Assembly (NCBI GenBank): GCA_900314365.1
Contig: OMVH01000242.1
Span: forward strand, 1-17,883
DNA length: 17,883 nt
Direction of reading: 5' to 3'
Source: an uncultured Prevotella sp.
GTDB taxonomy: Bacteria > Bacteroidota > Bacteroidia > Bacteroidales > Bacteroidaceae
Shown here piece after piece: positions 1-7,268 of this stretch. Position 1 is the stretch's first letter. Each line of letters starts with the position of its first letter. The notes beneath the pieces are model-generated. The model was not told the origin of the DNA. It worked only from the letters and a program-made list of their open reading frames with translations, and did no database searches. The position numbers and the translations under genes were made by a program.

Positions 1-25
1 TGCATTTAAAGGCTCTCTCGATATT

Positions 26-208
26 ACCAAATGCGTCACCCTAAATCTCTTGCTATTTCTTATAAGTTGCTGATTATCAATAATAGTATTTTATCTCAAC
101 AAAAAAGCGACGAAGTCGGGAGCGGAAGCCTGTCCATGATTTTCCGACACATTTTTCCAACATTAATCAGTTATATACATTTTGTGGTATTTAGGGTGAC
201 GCATTGGT
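26..208. repeat. MITE-like element bounded by a 20-base inverted repeat
   Basis: The arms at 26-46 and 189-208 are reverse complements over 20 bases with a single extra A in the left arm. Their shared core is TGCGTCACCCTAAAT. Weaker symmetry continues inward: TATAAGTTGCTGATTA (61-76) mirrors TAATCAGTTATA (164-175). The 142-base spacer is AT-rich and encodes no transposase. A small internal hairpin, CGAC-GAA-GTCG, lies at 108-118. The size (183 bp), the terminal inverted repeats and the intergenic position fit a miniature inverted-repeat transposable element or an internally deleted insertion sequence. I see no target-site duplication in the flanks, and I cannot assign the ends to a named IS family. 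A large structured RNA is the alternative. The repeat itself is certain; the mobile-element reading is inference. Confidence 0.6.
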
Positions 209-238
209 GAGGTCTGGGAAAAAGGAAAAATACATAAA

Positions 239-277
239 GGCCGCACCTGCGAAGCAACATTTCAGGCAGGTACGGCT
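239..277 (-). terminator. Probable intrinsic terminator after the sulfatase gene
   Basis: CCGCACCTGC (241-250) pairs with GCAGGTACGG (266-275) with one mismatch, and G240 with C276 extends the stem. Read on the minus strand, the 3' side of the stem is followed directly by TTTATGTATTTTTCC, a T-rich tract typical of Rho-independent termination. It lies about 90 nt beyond the sulfatase stop codon, so it would end that transcript. Confidence 0.6.
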
Positions 278-316
278 TGGACATTAAGTCTCCTATATAG
301 GATGTATGTTAGATGT

Positions 317-359
317 ATGCCAGTCTTATAAGCCCTTTTATCTTTTCAGAGACTGGCAT
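317..359 (-). other. Hairpin just after the sulfatase stop codon
   Basis: ATGCCAGTCT (317-326) is the exact reverse complement of AGACTGGCAT (350-359), giving a perfect 10-bp stem with a 23-nt loop. The structure begins 4 nt after the TAG stop of the sulfatase gene. No T-run follows it on the minus strand, so it is more likely a 3' end stabilising hairpin or part of a two-step terminator than a terminator by itself. Confidence 0.45.
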
Positions 360-363
360 CATG

Positions 364-1905
364 CTATTTGTATTTAAAACGAATAGGGTCGTCATAGAGT
401 TCCTGCAAGCACAGAAGTTCCTTCTTCAGTTTCGCTGTAACCTTCTCAGTACCCGCCTTCCCATAGATATTGTGCATCTCTTGGGGGTCGGTCTTAAGGT
501 CGAAGAGTTCCCATTCGTCGATGTCGTTGTAGAAATGCATCAGCGAGTAACGGTCCGTACGCACGCCATAATGACGGCAGACACTGTGCTCAGCAGGATA
601 CTCGTAATAATGGTAGTAGAGCGAGCGTCGCCAGTCCTTGGGTTTCTTACCTTCAAGCAGCGGAAGCATGGACTGCCCCTGGATATCGGAAGGCACCTGC
701 TGTCCGGCAAGTTGTAAGAAAGTAGGCGCGTAGTCGATGTTCTGCACCATCTCCGTGATGTCGCCATGCTTTCCTCCGGGGAGATAGACGAGCAGAGGGG
801 TACGGAAGCTCTCCTCGTACATGAAGCGCTTGTCGAAGAAGCCATGCTCGCCCATATAGAAACCTTGGTCGGAGGTATAGACAATCATTGTGTTGTCGAG
901 CAGGTTGTTGTCCTTGAGATACTTGATGACGCGGCCTACATTGCGGTCGATAGAAGTGATGACGCGGCAGTAGTCGTGCATGTAGCGCTGATATTTCCAT
1001 TCCGCCAAAGCATGGCCGGTGAGCGAGTCGTGCTTGAATTTGGCAATGATGGGTTTGTAGTGGCGGTCCCACTGCTCGCGCTGCGAGGGCGACATACGGC
1101 TATAGTTGGCAAAACCCCACTCCTCGAGCTCCTTGTTGTTTGTGTGCACGTCGGGGTCGTACATCTTCAGGTCGTAGACGAGATTCATGTCCTTCTCGAT
1201 ATTCATCTGCTGCTTTTGCGCCGCCTTTCGTCCCTCATAGTTATCGTAGAAGTTGTCGGGCAGAGGATAGACCTTGTCGTTGTAGAGGTCGAGATCGCAG
1301 GTGTCAGGAGCCCACACACGGTGAGGTGCCTTGTTGTGGAGCAGCAGACAGAAGGGCTTGCTCTTGTCACGCCCGTTGCTGAGCCAGTCGAGTGCTACGT
1401 CAGTGATGATATTGGTCACGTAGCCTGGCCGACGCAGTTGCTTGCCATTGCAGATGAAGTCCGGATTATAGTAATCACCCTGTCCGATGAGAATATCCCA
1501 GTAGTTGAAGCCTGTGGGCAGCGAGGTAAGATGCCACTTGCCTATCATGGCAGTCTGATAGCCGGCCTTCTGAAGCAACTTTGGAAACGTCTGCTGCGAG
1601 CCGTCGAAGGTTTTGGTGTTGTCGGTAAACCCGTTCTTATGACTATGCTTTCCCGTAAGCATGCAGGCACGCGAAGGGCCGCTGAGTGAGTTGGCCACGA
1701 AGCTGTTGGTGAAGCGTGCACCATGATTGGCCAGCCAGTCGATATTGGGCGTCTCGACAAAACTGTTGTCGTAGGCGCTGATGGTCTGGTAGGAATGGTC
1801 GTCGCTCATGATGTAGATGATGTTCATCGGCTTCTTGACCTGTGCAAGAGCCGACGCCGTGCAGCCCAAAGTGAGGGCTCCTGTGATGCATCTGAGTTTG
1901 TTCAT
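364..1905 (-). CDS. Secreted S1-family sulfatase, Ser-type, possibly N-acetylglucosamine-6-O-sulfatase
   Basis: This 513-aa protein hydrolyses sulfate esters, probably on host or dietary glycans. A signal peptide is visible: basic KLR, a hydrophobic stretch, then a likely signal peptidase I site after ASALA (residues 17-21). The alkaline phosphatase-type sulfatase fold shows SDDH (34-37, metal-binding acids), the formylglycine site S75-G-P-S-R79 followed by TGKHSH (84-89), GKWH (122-125), NKAPH (191-195) and SDQG (345-348, metal ligands). Serine at position 75 means that activation would need an anaerobic sulfatase-maturating radical SAM enzyme, which is not encoded here. The SDQG...FDKRFMYEESFRTP segment resembles GlcNAc-6-sulfatases (S1_11), but substrate assignment from sequence alone is uncertain. 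It stands alone: no SusC/SusD pair or glycoside hydrolase is nearby. The ATG at 1905 is directly followed by the signal peptide. Confidence 0.9.
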   Translation of the reverse strand: MNKLRCITGALTLGCTASALAQVKKPMNIIYIMSDDHSYQTISAYDNSFVETPNIDWLANHGARFTNSFVANSLSGPSRACMLTGKHSHKNGFTDNTKTFDGSQQTFPKLLQKAGYQTAMIGKWHLTSLPTGFNYWDILIGQGDYYNPDFICNGKQLRRPGYVTNIITDVALDWLSNGRDKSKPFCLLLHNKAPHRVWAPDTCDLDLYNDKVYPLPDNFYDNYEGRKAAQKQQMNIEKDMNLVYDLKMYDPDVHTNNKELEEWGFANYSRMSPSQREQWDRHYKPIIAKFKHDSLTGHALAEWKYQRYMHDYCRVITSIDRNVGRVIKYLKDNNLLDNTMIVYTSDQGFYMGEHGFFDKRFMYEESFRTPLLVYLPGGKHGDITEMVQNIDYAPTFLQLAGQQVPSDIQGQSMLPLLEGKKPKDWRRSLYYHYYEYPAEHSVCRHYGVRTDRYSLMHFYNDIDEWELFDLKTDPQEMHNIYGKAGTEKVTAKLKKELLCLQELYDDPIRFKYK

Positions 1906-1952
1906 AAAAAGAAAGTAATTGGTCTGAGTAATATTAGCTATGTTTGTTTTGA

Positions 1953-3695
1953 TTAATTCCGTTTATGCTGTTTATCCTGCGGCAGGAGCTTCTTCAGGCG
2001 CCGCTTGGCCTCAGGCAGATCGGGGCAGAGTTCGAGGGCTTTCTCATAATTGCGTCTTGCGGCCTCGGCCATGTGCTCATGCTCACACTCCTTGCCCATC
2101 ACCACATATTCTACGGCAAGCTTTTTAAGCTTTTCCTTGCGCTGTTGCTCCTGTTCCTCCAAGGCCGCAATGCGACTTCGCAGGTTATTGACAATATTGA
2201 GCTTACGTCGGATGAGCCGCTTCACAGCAGGCTTCTCTATGTCGTAACGACTATGTATGGCCAGGAAGAAGTTATCAAGCGCAAGCTGCATGTCGCCCCT
2301 GTCGAAGGCTTCTATGCAGTCGTGGTATTCCTGGTCGGCCTTACTCTGTCGGAGAACGCTGTCGATGAGCTGACCATTGTTGTAGTTCGCGGCGAAGTGG
2401 ATGACCTCCTGCTTGACGAAGACCTCGTCACGGCGGATGGGTTCCTTGAGCGTCAGTCCCTCGAGTGAACGGCATCGCGAAAGAGCCACGTAAGTCTGTC
2501 CACCCGCAAAGACTCCGCCACTGAAATCAATCTTCACCTGCGAGAAGGTGAGTCCCTGGCTCTTATGCACGGTGATGGCCCAGGCAAGACGAAGGGGGAA
2601 CTGCTTGAATGAGCCTATTTCCTCTTCCTCTATCTTATGCTCTTTTTCGTTGTAGGAATAGCGCATGTTGCTCCAAACCTCCGGCTCCACATCTACCTCA
2701 TTATTACCTTCAGTGGTGACGATGATACGCCCGTCCTTACCGGTCTCAATACCCGTAACTGTGCCTAACGTGCCGTTAACCCAACGTTTGTCGCGGTCGT
2801 TCTTCACGAAGAGCACCTGTGCCCCAAGCTTCAGCTCCAGTTTCAGAGGTGCCGGAAGACTACCGACCGGGAATTCACCGTCGACAACTCCGTCGAAGGT
2901 GGCTTTCTCGCCGCTGAGTTGCATGAGATGGCGGTCGTTGATGTTGTCGACGGTGTCGCGGCGAGAGGAGAGCGTGATGGAGAGTGACGAATCGTCGGTA
3001 TGGACATCGGCGCCTACACGGCTGTTGAGAGTCCTGAGGTCGGAGTCGCTCACCTGAGCTGAACGGATATGGTCAAGCAGGTTCACGAAATGAGTGTCCT
3101 TCTGTCTATATACCTTCCGGAGCTCAATGCTCACGAGCTGCATCTCCTGAAAAACCTTAGCATCGAAGAAGAACTTAGAGTTGTAGTAGGGCTGTAGCAA
3201 GCGCCACTCATCCTCTTTCAGCACGGGCTCAAGCTGATAGATGTCGCCGACGAGCAACAGTTGCTTGCCACCAAAAGGCTCGCGCATGTTGTGACAGTAG
3301 ATGCGCAGCACACGGTCGATGAAGTCGATGATATCGGCACGCACCATGCTTATCTCGTCGATGATGATGAGCTCCACGTCTTTGAGAATCTTAATCTTCT
3401 CCTTATTATACTTCAAGGTGTCACGGATATGGCGTGGCGAATAGCGCACATCGTCGGGCAGAAGTGGATAGAAGGGAAGCCGGAAGAAACTATGCAACGT
3501 TGATCCTCCGGCATTAATGGCTGCTATGCCCGTAGGAGCAAGGATGACATGCTTCTTCTTCGTGTTGGCAGCAATATAACGCAGAAATGTGGACTTGCCC
3601 GTGCCGGCCTTTCCGGTGAGAAAGAGTGACCTGCGACTGAATCGGATGATTTGCAAGGCTTTCTGAAGTTCTGGATTGGAAAGGTCGAGCGTCAT
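1953..3695 (-). CDS. Pif1/RecD-like superfamily 1 DNA helicase with TPR-like C-terminal tail
   Basis: A 580-aa ATP-dependent helicase, probably acting on DNA in replication or repair. Residues counted from the ATG at 3695: Walker A GKAGTGKS (28-35), Walker B and motif II DEISM (113-117), motif III GDIYQLEP (150-157), motif V-like HKSQG (377-381) and motif VI YVALSRCRS (402-410). These are the hallmarks of the Pif1/RecD2 branch. The last 160 residues are not helicase: an EQEQQRKEKLKKL coiled stretch leads into AARRNYEKALELCPDLPEA, which has the spacing of a TPR repeat. The frame stays open upstream to a TTG at 3785, but that extension would run through an intergenic hairpin and has no family-like sequence, so the ATG is preferred. 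The gene is separated from the PBP gene by 96 nt with two hairpins, so it probably has its own promoter. I could not find one. Confidence 0.88.
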   Translation of the reverse strand: MTLDLSNPELQKALQIIRFSRRSLFLTGKAGTGKSTFLRYIAANTKKKHVILAPTGIAAINAGGSTLHSFFRLPFYPLLPDDVRYSPRHIRDTLKYNKEKIKILKDVELIIIDEISMVRADIIDFIDRVLRIYCHNMREPFGGKQLLLVGDIYQLEPVLKEDEWRLLQPYYNSKFFFDAKVFQEMQLVSIELRKVYRQKDTHFVNLLDHIRSAQVSDSDLRTLNSRVGADVHTDDSSLSITLSSRRDTVDNINDRHLMQLSGEKATFDGVVDGEFPVGSLPAPLKLELKLGAQVLFVKNDRDKRWVNGTLGTVTGIETGKDGRIIVTTEGNNEVDVEPEVWSNMRYSYNEKEHKIEEEEIGSFKQFPLRLAWAITVHKSQGLTFSQVKIDFSGGVFAGGQTYVALSRCRSLEGLTLKEPIRRDEVFVKQEVIHFAANYNNGQLIDSVLRQSKADQEYHDCIEAFDRGDMQLALDNFFLAIHSRYDIEKPAVKRLIRRKLNIVNNLRSRIAALEEQEQQRKEKLKKLAVEYVVMGKECEHEHMAEAARRNYEKALELCPDLPEAKRRLKKLLPQDKQHKRN

Positions 3696-3713
3696 ATATA
3701 TTGTTATGCAAAA

Positions 3714-3735
3714 GCGCACAAGAATTGCGGTGCGC
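3714..3735 (-). other. Small hairpin in the PBP-helicase spacer
   Basis: GCGCAC (3714-3719) and GTGCGC (3730-3735) form a perfect 6-bp GC-rich stem with a 10-nt loop. On the minus strand it is followed by TTTTGC and then, after a short gap, by the helicase ATG at 3695. It could be a second part of the PBP terminator or a structure in the helicase leader. The sequence does not decide between these. Confidence 0.4.
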
Positions 3736-3745
3736 GTATTCGAAA

Positions 3746-3786
3746 GTTGCCTCTGCCTGAAAGCTGAAACTTCAGGCAGGGGCAAC
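3746..3786 (-). terminator. Strong hairpin after the PBP gene, probable terminator
   Basis: The arms at 3746-3761 and 3771-3786 are reverse complements over 16 bases with a single G-T wobble, around a 9-nt loop. The stem starts 5 nt beyond the PBP stop codon on the minus strand. The following T-tract is short (TTTCG), so it is a weak textbook Rho-independent terminator, but the long stem and its position just past the gene support termination or 3' end protection. Its TTCAGGCAGG core also occurs in the hairpin at 239-277. Confidence 0.5.
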
Positions 3787-3791
3787 GGAAG

Positions 3792-6290
3792 TTAAATGTT
3801 ATCGAGCGTCACTTGCTGCTCTTCCTGCACATGATGGCGTTGGGGAGTGGGCGCATTCTTTTCCTTCTCCTTTTCGGGCATCTCAATCGGTGTGGTCACA
3901 GGATTGCCGTCCTCATCCATGATGCGCTCTATCGTACTGTCGCGACGCAACGTGTCGTGCCGGGCTCTGGGAACATAGCTTGCACAAGTGTACATTGAAC
4001 TTGTGATGGCATCGTCCTTGGGCTTGCTGAACTTCGCGTGGTATTTCTGGAAAGCCGGGTCTTGGAGCACAGACTGCAAGAAGAGCCCGCAGATGGGCAA
4101 GGCTGTACGGCTGCCCTGTCCCAAAGCTCCCGTACGGAAGTGTATACACCGGTACTCACCGCCTACCCAGGCACCACAAACCAGTTTGGGACTGACAGCC
4201 ATGAACCAGGCATCGGAATGGTTATTGCTCGTTCCGGTCTTTCCGCCCCACTGCGTGTCCTTGAAAGGACCCACATAGCCCCAAAGACTCATGGAAGTAC
4301 CGCCGGGCTCTGTGAGACCACCTTGCAGAAGCTGCTGTACGAGGAAGGCACTCTTGTAGGGTACGGCCTGCTTAGGATTGTCGTTGCCCACAAAGACTTC
4401 GTTGCCGTCCTTGTCAACAATTCGGGTAATGATGACTGGGTCGTGGTGCATTCCATCATCAGCAATAGTACTATAAGCATCCACCATCTCGAGCAGATTG
4501 ACATCGCTGGAACCCAAGGCAAGAGAGGGGGTATTGTCGAGCGGGCTCTTGATACCCATCTTCTGTGCTGTTTCAATGATGCGGTCGATGCCCATCTGCT
4601 GTCCAAGTCTGACGGCAATGGAGTTGATACTCCGTGCGAAAGCGCTCTTGAGCGACATGGAGTCACCCGTAAAGTAACCATTGGCATTGGATGGAGTCCA
4701 GATGACATCCTTCTTCTTTATCTTGTCGTAAACCTGCATGGAGATGTACTCATCACGGCGCTTGTCGCAGGGAGTGAGCCCCTGGTTCATAGCCTCGGTG
4801 TAGACGAAAAGCTTGAAAGTGGAGCCTGGCTGCCGTTCAGCCGACACCTTGTCGTATTTCCAAGTATTGAAGTCGATATCGCCTACCCACGCCTTCACTG
4901 CACCCGTGTTAGGCTCCATCGCAACGAAAGAACAGTGCATGAACTTCACCATATAGCGGATAGAATCCATTACCGAGAGCTCTTTTGTGATGGTGCCCTT
5001 GTCGTAATCGAACAACTTCACAGGGTGGGGCTTGTTGAGATAGTAGACAACGGAGTCGGGCTGTCCGGCATATTTGGCCGTAAGGTACTTGTAGACCGGA
5101 AGCTTACGGGCTATACCCTCAATGAATCCAGGAATGACCTTACCATTCTCATCAATCCAAGGGTCGTTGTTTCCCCAGTGGTTTCTGAAGTTGCGCTGTA
5201 TCACCTTCATCTGCTTGCGGGCCGCATCCTCGGCGTACTTCTGCATTCGGCTGTCTATGGTGGTATAGATTTTCAGACCACTTGAATAGAGGTCGTAGCC
5301 TTGGTCGAGGAACCCGTTCTTACGAAGATAGTCAGCAATGTATTCGCGGAAGTAGAGAGCCTGCCCGTCGTAGTTCTCCTCCACTTTATAGTCAAGCGTC
5401 ATTGGTAACTTGCACAGAGAGTCGCAGGCAGCAGCTGTCAGTTTGCCATTGGCAACCATATTATGCATAACCGTGTTACGGCGCGCCGTACTGTTCTTCG
5501 GATTTGACCTTGGATTATACATAGTGGTTGCTTTCAGCATACCCACAAGAGTAGCCGCTTGTTCAACAGTGAGCTTCTTTGGCGTGGTGTTGAAATAGGT
5601 CTTGGCTGCTGTCTTCACTCCGAAGGAGTTGGAACCGAAGTCCACCGTGTTGGCATACATAGTGAGGATTTCCTTCTTGCTGTAGACGGTCTCCAACTTT
5701 GTGGCAATAATCCACTCCTTGCTCTTGACAATAAGAATCTTCAGTCCGGGTATCTTGCCCAGTAGACCTGTGCTGTACTGAGAACGTACACGGAACATGT
5801 TCTTGGCCAATTGCTGCGTGATCGTGGATGCGCCACGCCCGTCATGATGGAACACGGCATCCTTTACTGCAGAGAATAAGCCGATAGGGTCGATACCAAA
5901 GTGCTTGTAGAACCTAACGTCCTCCGTGGAAATAAGTGCATCGAAGAAATAGGGGCTCACTTCCTCATATTTCACGGGGGTACGGTTTTCGTTGAAGAAC
6001 TTGCCTATCAACTTACCGTCAGCACTGTAGATTTCTGAGGCTTCGCTGGTCTGTGGGTCCAGGATGCCTGAGAAATAGCCCGGCGACTTACCGAAAAGCC
6101 AAAGGAAGTTGATGTCTACTGCGCCCAGATAGAGGAAGAAAGCCACTATCAGAGACACAAGTCCTATGAGCCCTTTCTTGTACCAGGGCTTTCCTTTGTA
6201 CAGATTTTTGTACCAAGGCCAGAAGCGCTTGGCCTTTGCCCAGCACTTGCTGGCAAACTTTTTTATCTTATCCCACATAGATACTGACAT
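3792..6290 (-). CDS. mrcA: Class A penicillin-binding protein (PBP1A-type), glycosyltransferase and transpeptidase
   Basis: An 832-aa bifunctional peptidoglycan synthase anchored in the inner membrane and working in the periplasm. A basic cytoplasmic tail (residues 1-40) precedes one membrane segment (about 41-58). The GT51 glycosyltransferase domain shows EDVRFYKHFG with catalytic Glu123 and the second motif GASTITQQLAKN (153-164). The transpeptidase domain carries all three penicillin-binding motifs: S490-T-F-K493 (acylated Ser490), S554-I-N556 and KTGT (684-687). The tail after about residue 770 is charged and low in complexity. The gene follows miaA by 31 nt. A promoter-like box at 6298-6305 sits so close to the ATG at 6290 that the second ATG at 6278 (MWDKIKKF) may be the real start; the membrane anchor is kept either way. 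The gene symbol is by analogy with E. coli PBP1A. Confidence 0.95.
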   Translation of the reverse strand: MSVSMWDKIKKFASKCWAKAKRFWPWYKNLYKGKPWYKKGLIGLVSLIVAFFLYLGAVDINFLWLFGKSPGYFSGILDPQTSEASEIYSADGKLIGKFFNENRTPVKYEEVSPYFFDALISTEDVRFYKHFGIDPIGLFSAVKDAVFHHDGRGASTITQQLAKNMFRVRSQYSTGLLGKIPGLKILIVKSKEWIIATKLETVYSKKEILTMYANTVDFGSNSFGVKTAAKTYFNTTPKKLTVEQAATLVGMLKATTMYNPRSNPKNSTARRNTVMHNMVANGKLTAAACDSLCKLPMTLDYKVEENYDGQALYFREYIADYLRKNGFLDQGYDLYSSGLKIYTTIDSRMQKYAEDAARKQMKVIQRNFRNHWGNNDPWIDENGKVIPGFIEGIARKLPVYKYLTAKYAGQPDSVVYYLNKPHPVKLFDYDKGTITKELSVMDSIRYMVKFMHCSFVAMEPNTGAVKAWVGDIDFNTWKYDKVSAERQPGSTFKLFVYTEAMNQGLTPCDKRRDEYISMQVYDKIKKKDVIWTPSNANGYFTGDSMSLKSAFARSINSIAVRLGQQMGIDRIIETAQKMGIKSPLDNTPSLALGSSDVNLLEMVDAYSTIADDGMHHDPVIITRIVDKDGNEVFVGNDNPKQAVPYKSAFLVQQLLQGGLTEPGGTSMSLWGYVGPFKDTQWGGKTGTSNNHSDAWFMAVSPKLVCGAWVGGEYRCIHFRTGALGQGSRTALPICGLFLQSVLQDPAFQKYHAKFSKPKDDAITSSMYTCASYVPRARHDTLRRDSTIERIMDEDGNPVTTPIEMPEKEKEKNAPTPQRHHVQEEQQVTLDNI

Positions 6291-6297
6291 TATATTG

Positions 6298-6305
6298 CAA
6301 AAATA
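6298..6305 (-). promoter_or_regulatory. Possible -7 box upstream of the PBP gene
   Basis: Read on the minus strand the sequence is TATTTTTG, which matches the Bacteroidetes primary sigma factor -7 consensus TAnnTTTG. I see no good -33 TTTG at the expected distance. If used, transcription would begin around position 6292, leaving almost no leader before the ATG at 6290 but about 14 nt before the ATG at 6278. Confidence 0.3.
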
Positions 6306-6321
6306 GTAAATAACTGCTGAT

Positions 6322-7218
6322 TTACCGGCTAAAGTCCATATAATTTATGATTTCTTCAATGTTACGGGGATGGAACCATTCTATGTCAGTTTGCTTTTTA
6401 AACCACGTAAGTTGCTTGCGCATATATTGTCGGGTGTTCGATTGTATTTGTCTGACTGCTTCCTCTAGGGGTATAGCTCCGTCGAAGTAAGCAAAAAGTT
6501 CTTTATAGCCTACTGTGTTAAGGGAATTAAGACCTCGCAGAGGATAGACGCTACGGGCTTCCTCAATGAGACCTTCGTCTACCATCCTGAGCACACGCTC
6601 GTTGATGCGTGAATAGAGTTCCTCCCGCGGACGGTTCAAACCTATCTTGACAATGCGGAAGGGACGCTGCTTCTGGGTGTGCGTGCGGAAAGAGGAATAA
6701 GGCTTGCCCGTCATGTGGCAGATTTCAAGAGCATGGACCACACGCCGGGGATTATTGCGGTCTACTTCGGCATAGTGGACAGGGTCAAGCCTCTTCAGCT
6801 CTTCTACCAAAGCAGGGAGTCCTTCTGACTGTAGTCGGGCTTTCATCACCGCACGAGTCGTAGGGTCGACAGTCGGAATATCGTCGATTCCATAGCATAC
6901 AGCATCGACATACATCATACTTCCACCGGAAAGAACTACAGCATCAAGACCTGCCAACTCGTTTTGCAGCAGTTGCATGACATCCTGTTCATAAAGCGAC
7001 GCACTGTAATAGTCGGCCAAATGATGAGTGCCTACAAAATAATGCTTAACCTCGCGCTGTTGGGCAATAGTAGGTGCAGCCGTTCCTATAGGCAGTTCTG
7101 CGAAAATCTGCCTGGAATCAGCATTAATAATGGGAGAGCCTATGTGTTTGGCAAGCTTGAGACAAAGTTCAGTCTTGCCAACACCCGTAGGTCCTAGTAC
7201 AACAAAAAGTGTCCGCAT
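6322..7218 (-). CDS. miaA: tRNA dimethylallyltransferase
   Basis: This 298-aa enzyme transfers a dimethylallyl group from DMAPP to N6 of A37 in tRNAs that read codons starting with U, improving decoding accuracy. The P-loop GPTGVGKT lies at residues 9-16 and the conserved NADSRQ at 32-37. LSGGSMMYVDAV and the basic NNPRRVVHALEI segment that helps bind tRNA follow, and TGKPYS is in the expected place. Length is normal for the family. The ATG at 7218 opens directly into the P-loop strand, which fixes the start. The gene lies 57 nt after lpxA, and a strong hairpin (7227-7268) fills most of that spacer, ending only about 8 nt before the start codon. Co-transcription with lpxA is possible but may be reduced by that structure. 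Confidence 0.96.
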   Translation of the reverse strand: MRTLFVVLGPTGVGKTELCLKLAKHIGSPIINADSRQIFAELPIGTAAPTIAQQREVKHYFVGTHHLADYYSASLYEQDVMQLLQNELAGLDAVVLSGGSMMYVDAVCYGIDDIPTVDPTTRAVMKARLQSEGLPALVEELKRLDPVHYAEVDRNNPRRVVHALEICHMTGKPYSSFRTHTQKQRPFRIVKIGLNRPREELYSRINERVLRMVDEGLIEEARSVYPLRGLNSLNTVGYKELFAYFDGAIPLEEAVRQIQSNTRQYMRKQLTWFKKQTDIEWFHPRNIEEIINYMDFSR

Positions 7219-7226
7219 GATTGGGA

Positions 7227-7268
7227 AAGGTACCGCCTATACGGCCTTGAGCTTATAGGCGGTACTTT
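7227..7268 (-). terminator. Perfect 12-bp hairpin between lpxA and miaA, terminator or leader structure
   Basis: GTACCGCCTATA (7230-7241) is the exact reverse complement of TATAGGCGGTAC (7254-7265), with a 12-nt loop. Two further A-T pairs close the base beyond one mismatch. On the minus strand an A-run precedes the stem and CTTTCCC follows it. Because the stem ends about 8 nt before the miaA ATG, it could act as an attenuating terminator for lpxA readthrough or mask the miaA ribosome-binding region. The T-tract is too short to call a strong terminator. Confidence 0.5.

Larger units (their letters stand above)
1..363. other. Gene-free region downstream of the sulfatase gene
   Basis: No convincing gene lies here. 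From left to right the stretch holds an inverted-repeat element (26-208), a hairpin followed by a T-rich tract on the minus strand (239-277), a perfect 12-bp palindrome TCCTATATAGGA (291-302), two direct copies of GATGTATG (301-308 and 312-319), and a second hairpin just after the sulfatase stop codon (317-359). The sequence is clearly more AT-rich than the coding part of the window. The only open frame of note is a 59-codon one on the plus strand (31-210) that coincides with the inverted-repeat element. Confidence 0.7.

Noticed and set aside
766..1689. 307-codon plus-strand open frame
   Set aside because: Antisense to the sulfatase gene; rich in Val, Leu and His as expected for a reverse-strand shadow, with no family resemblance.
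3696..3785. 30-codon N-terminal extension of the helicase from a TTG at 3785
   Set aside because: It would be encoded by the intergenic hairpins, starts with a rare codon and is unlike the helicase family; the ATG at 3695 fits the family N-terminus.
4038..5285. 415-codon plus-strand open frame
   Set aside because: It lies wholly antisense to the class A PBP, whose motifs are complete. Its translation has no recognisable domain and fits codon-bias shadowing of the real gene.
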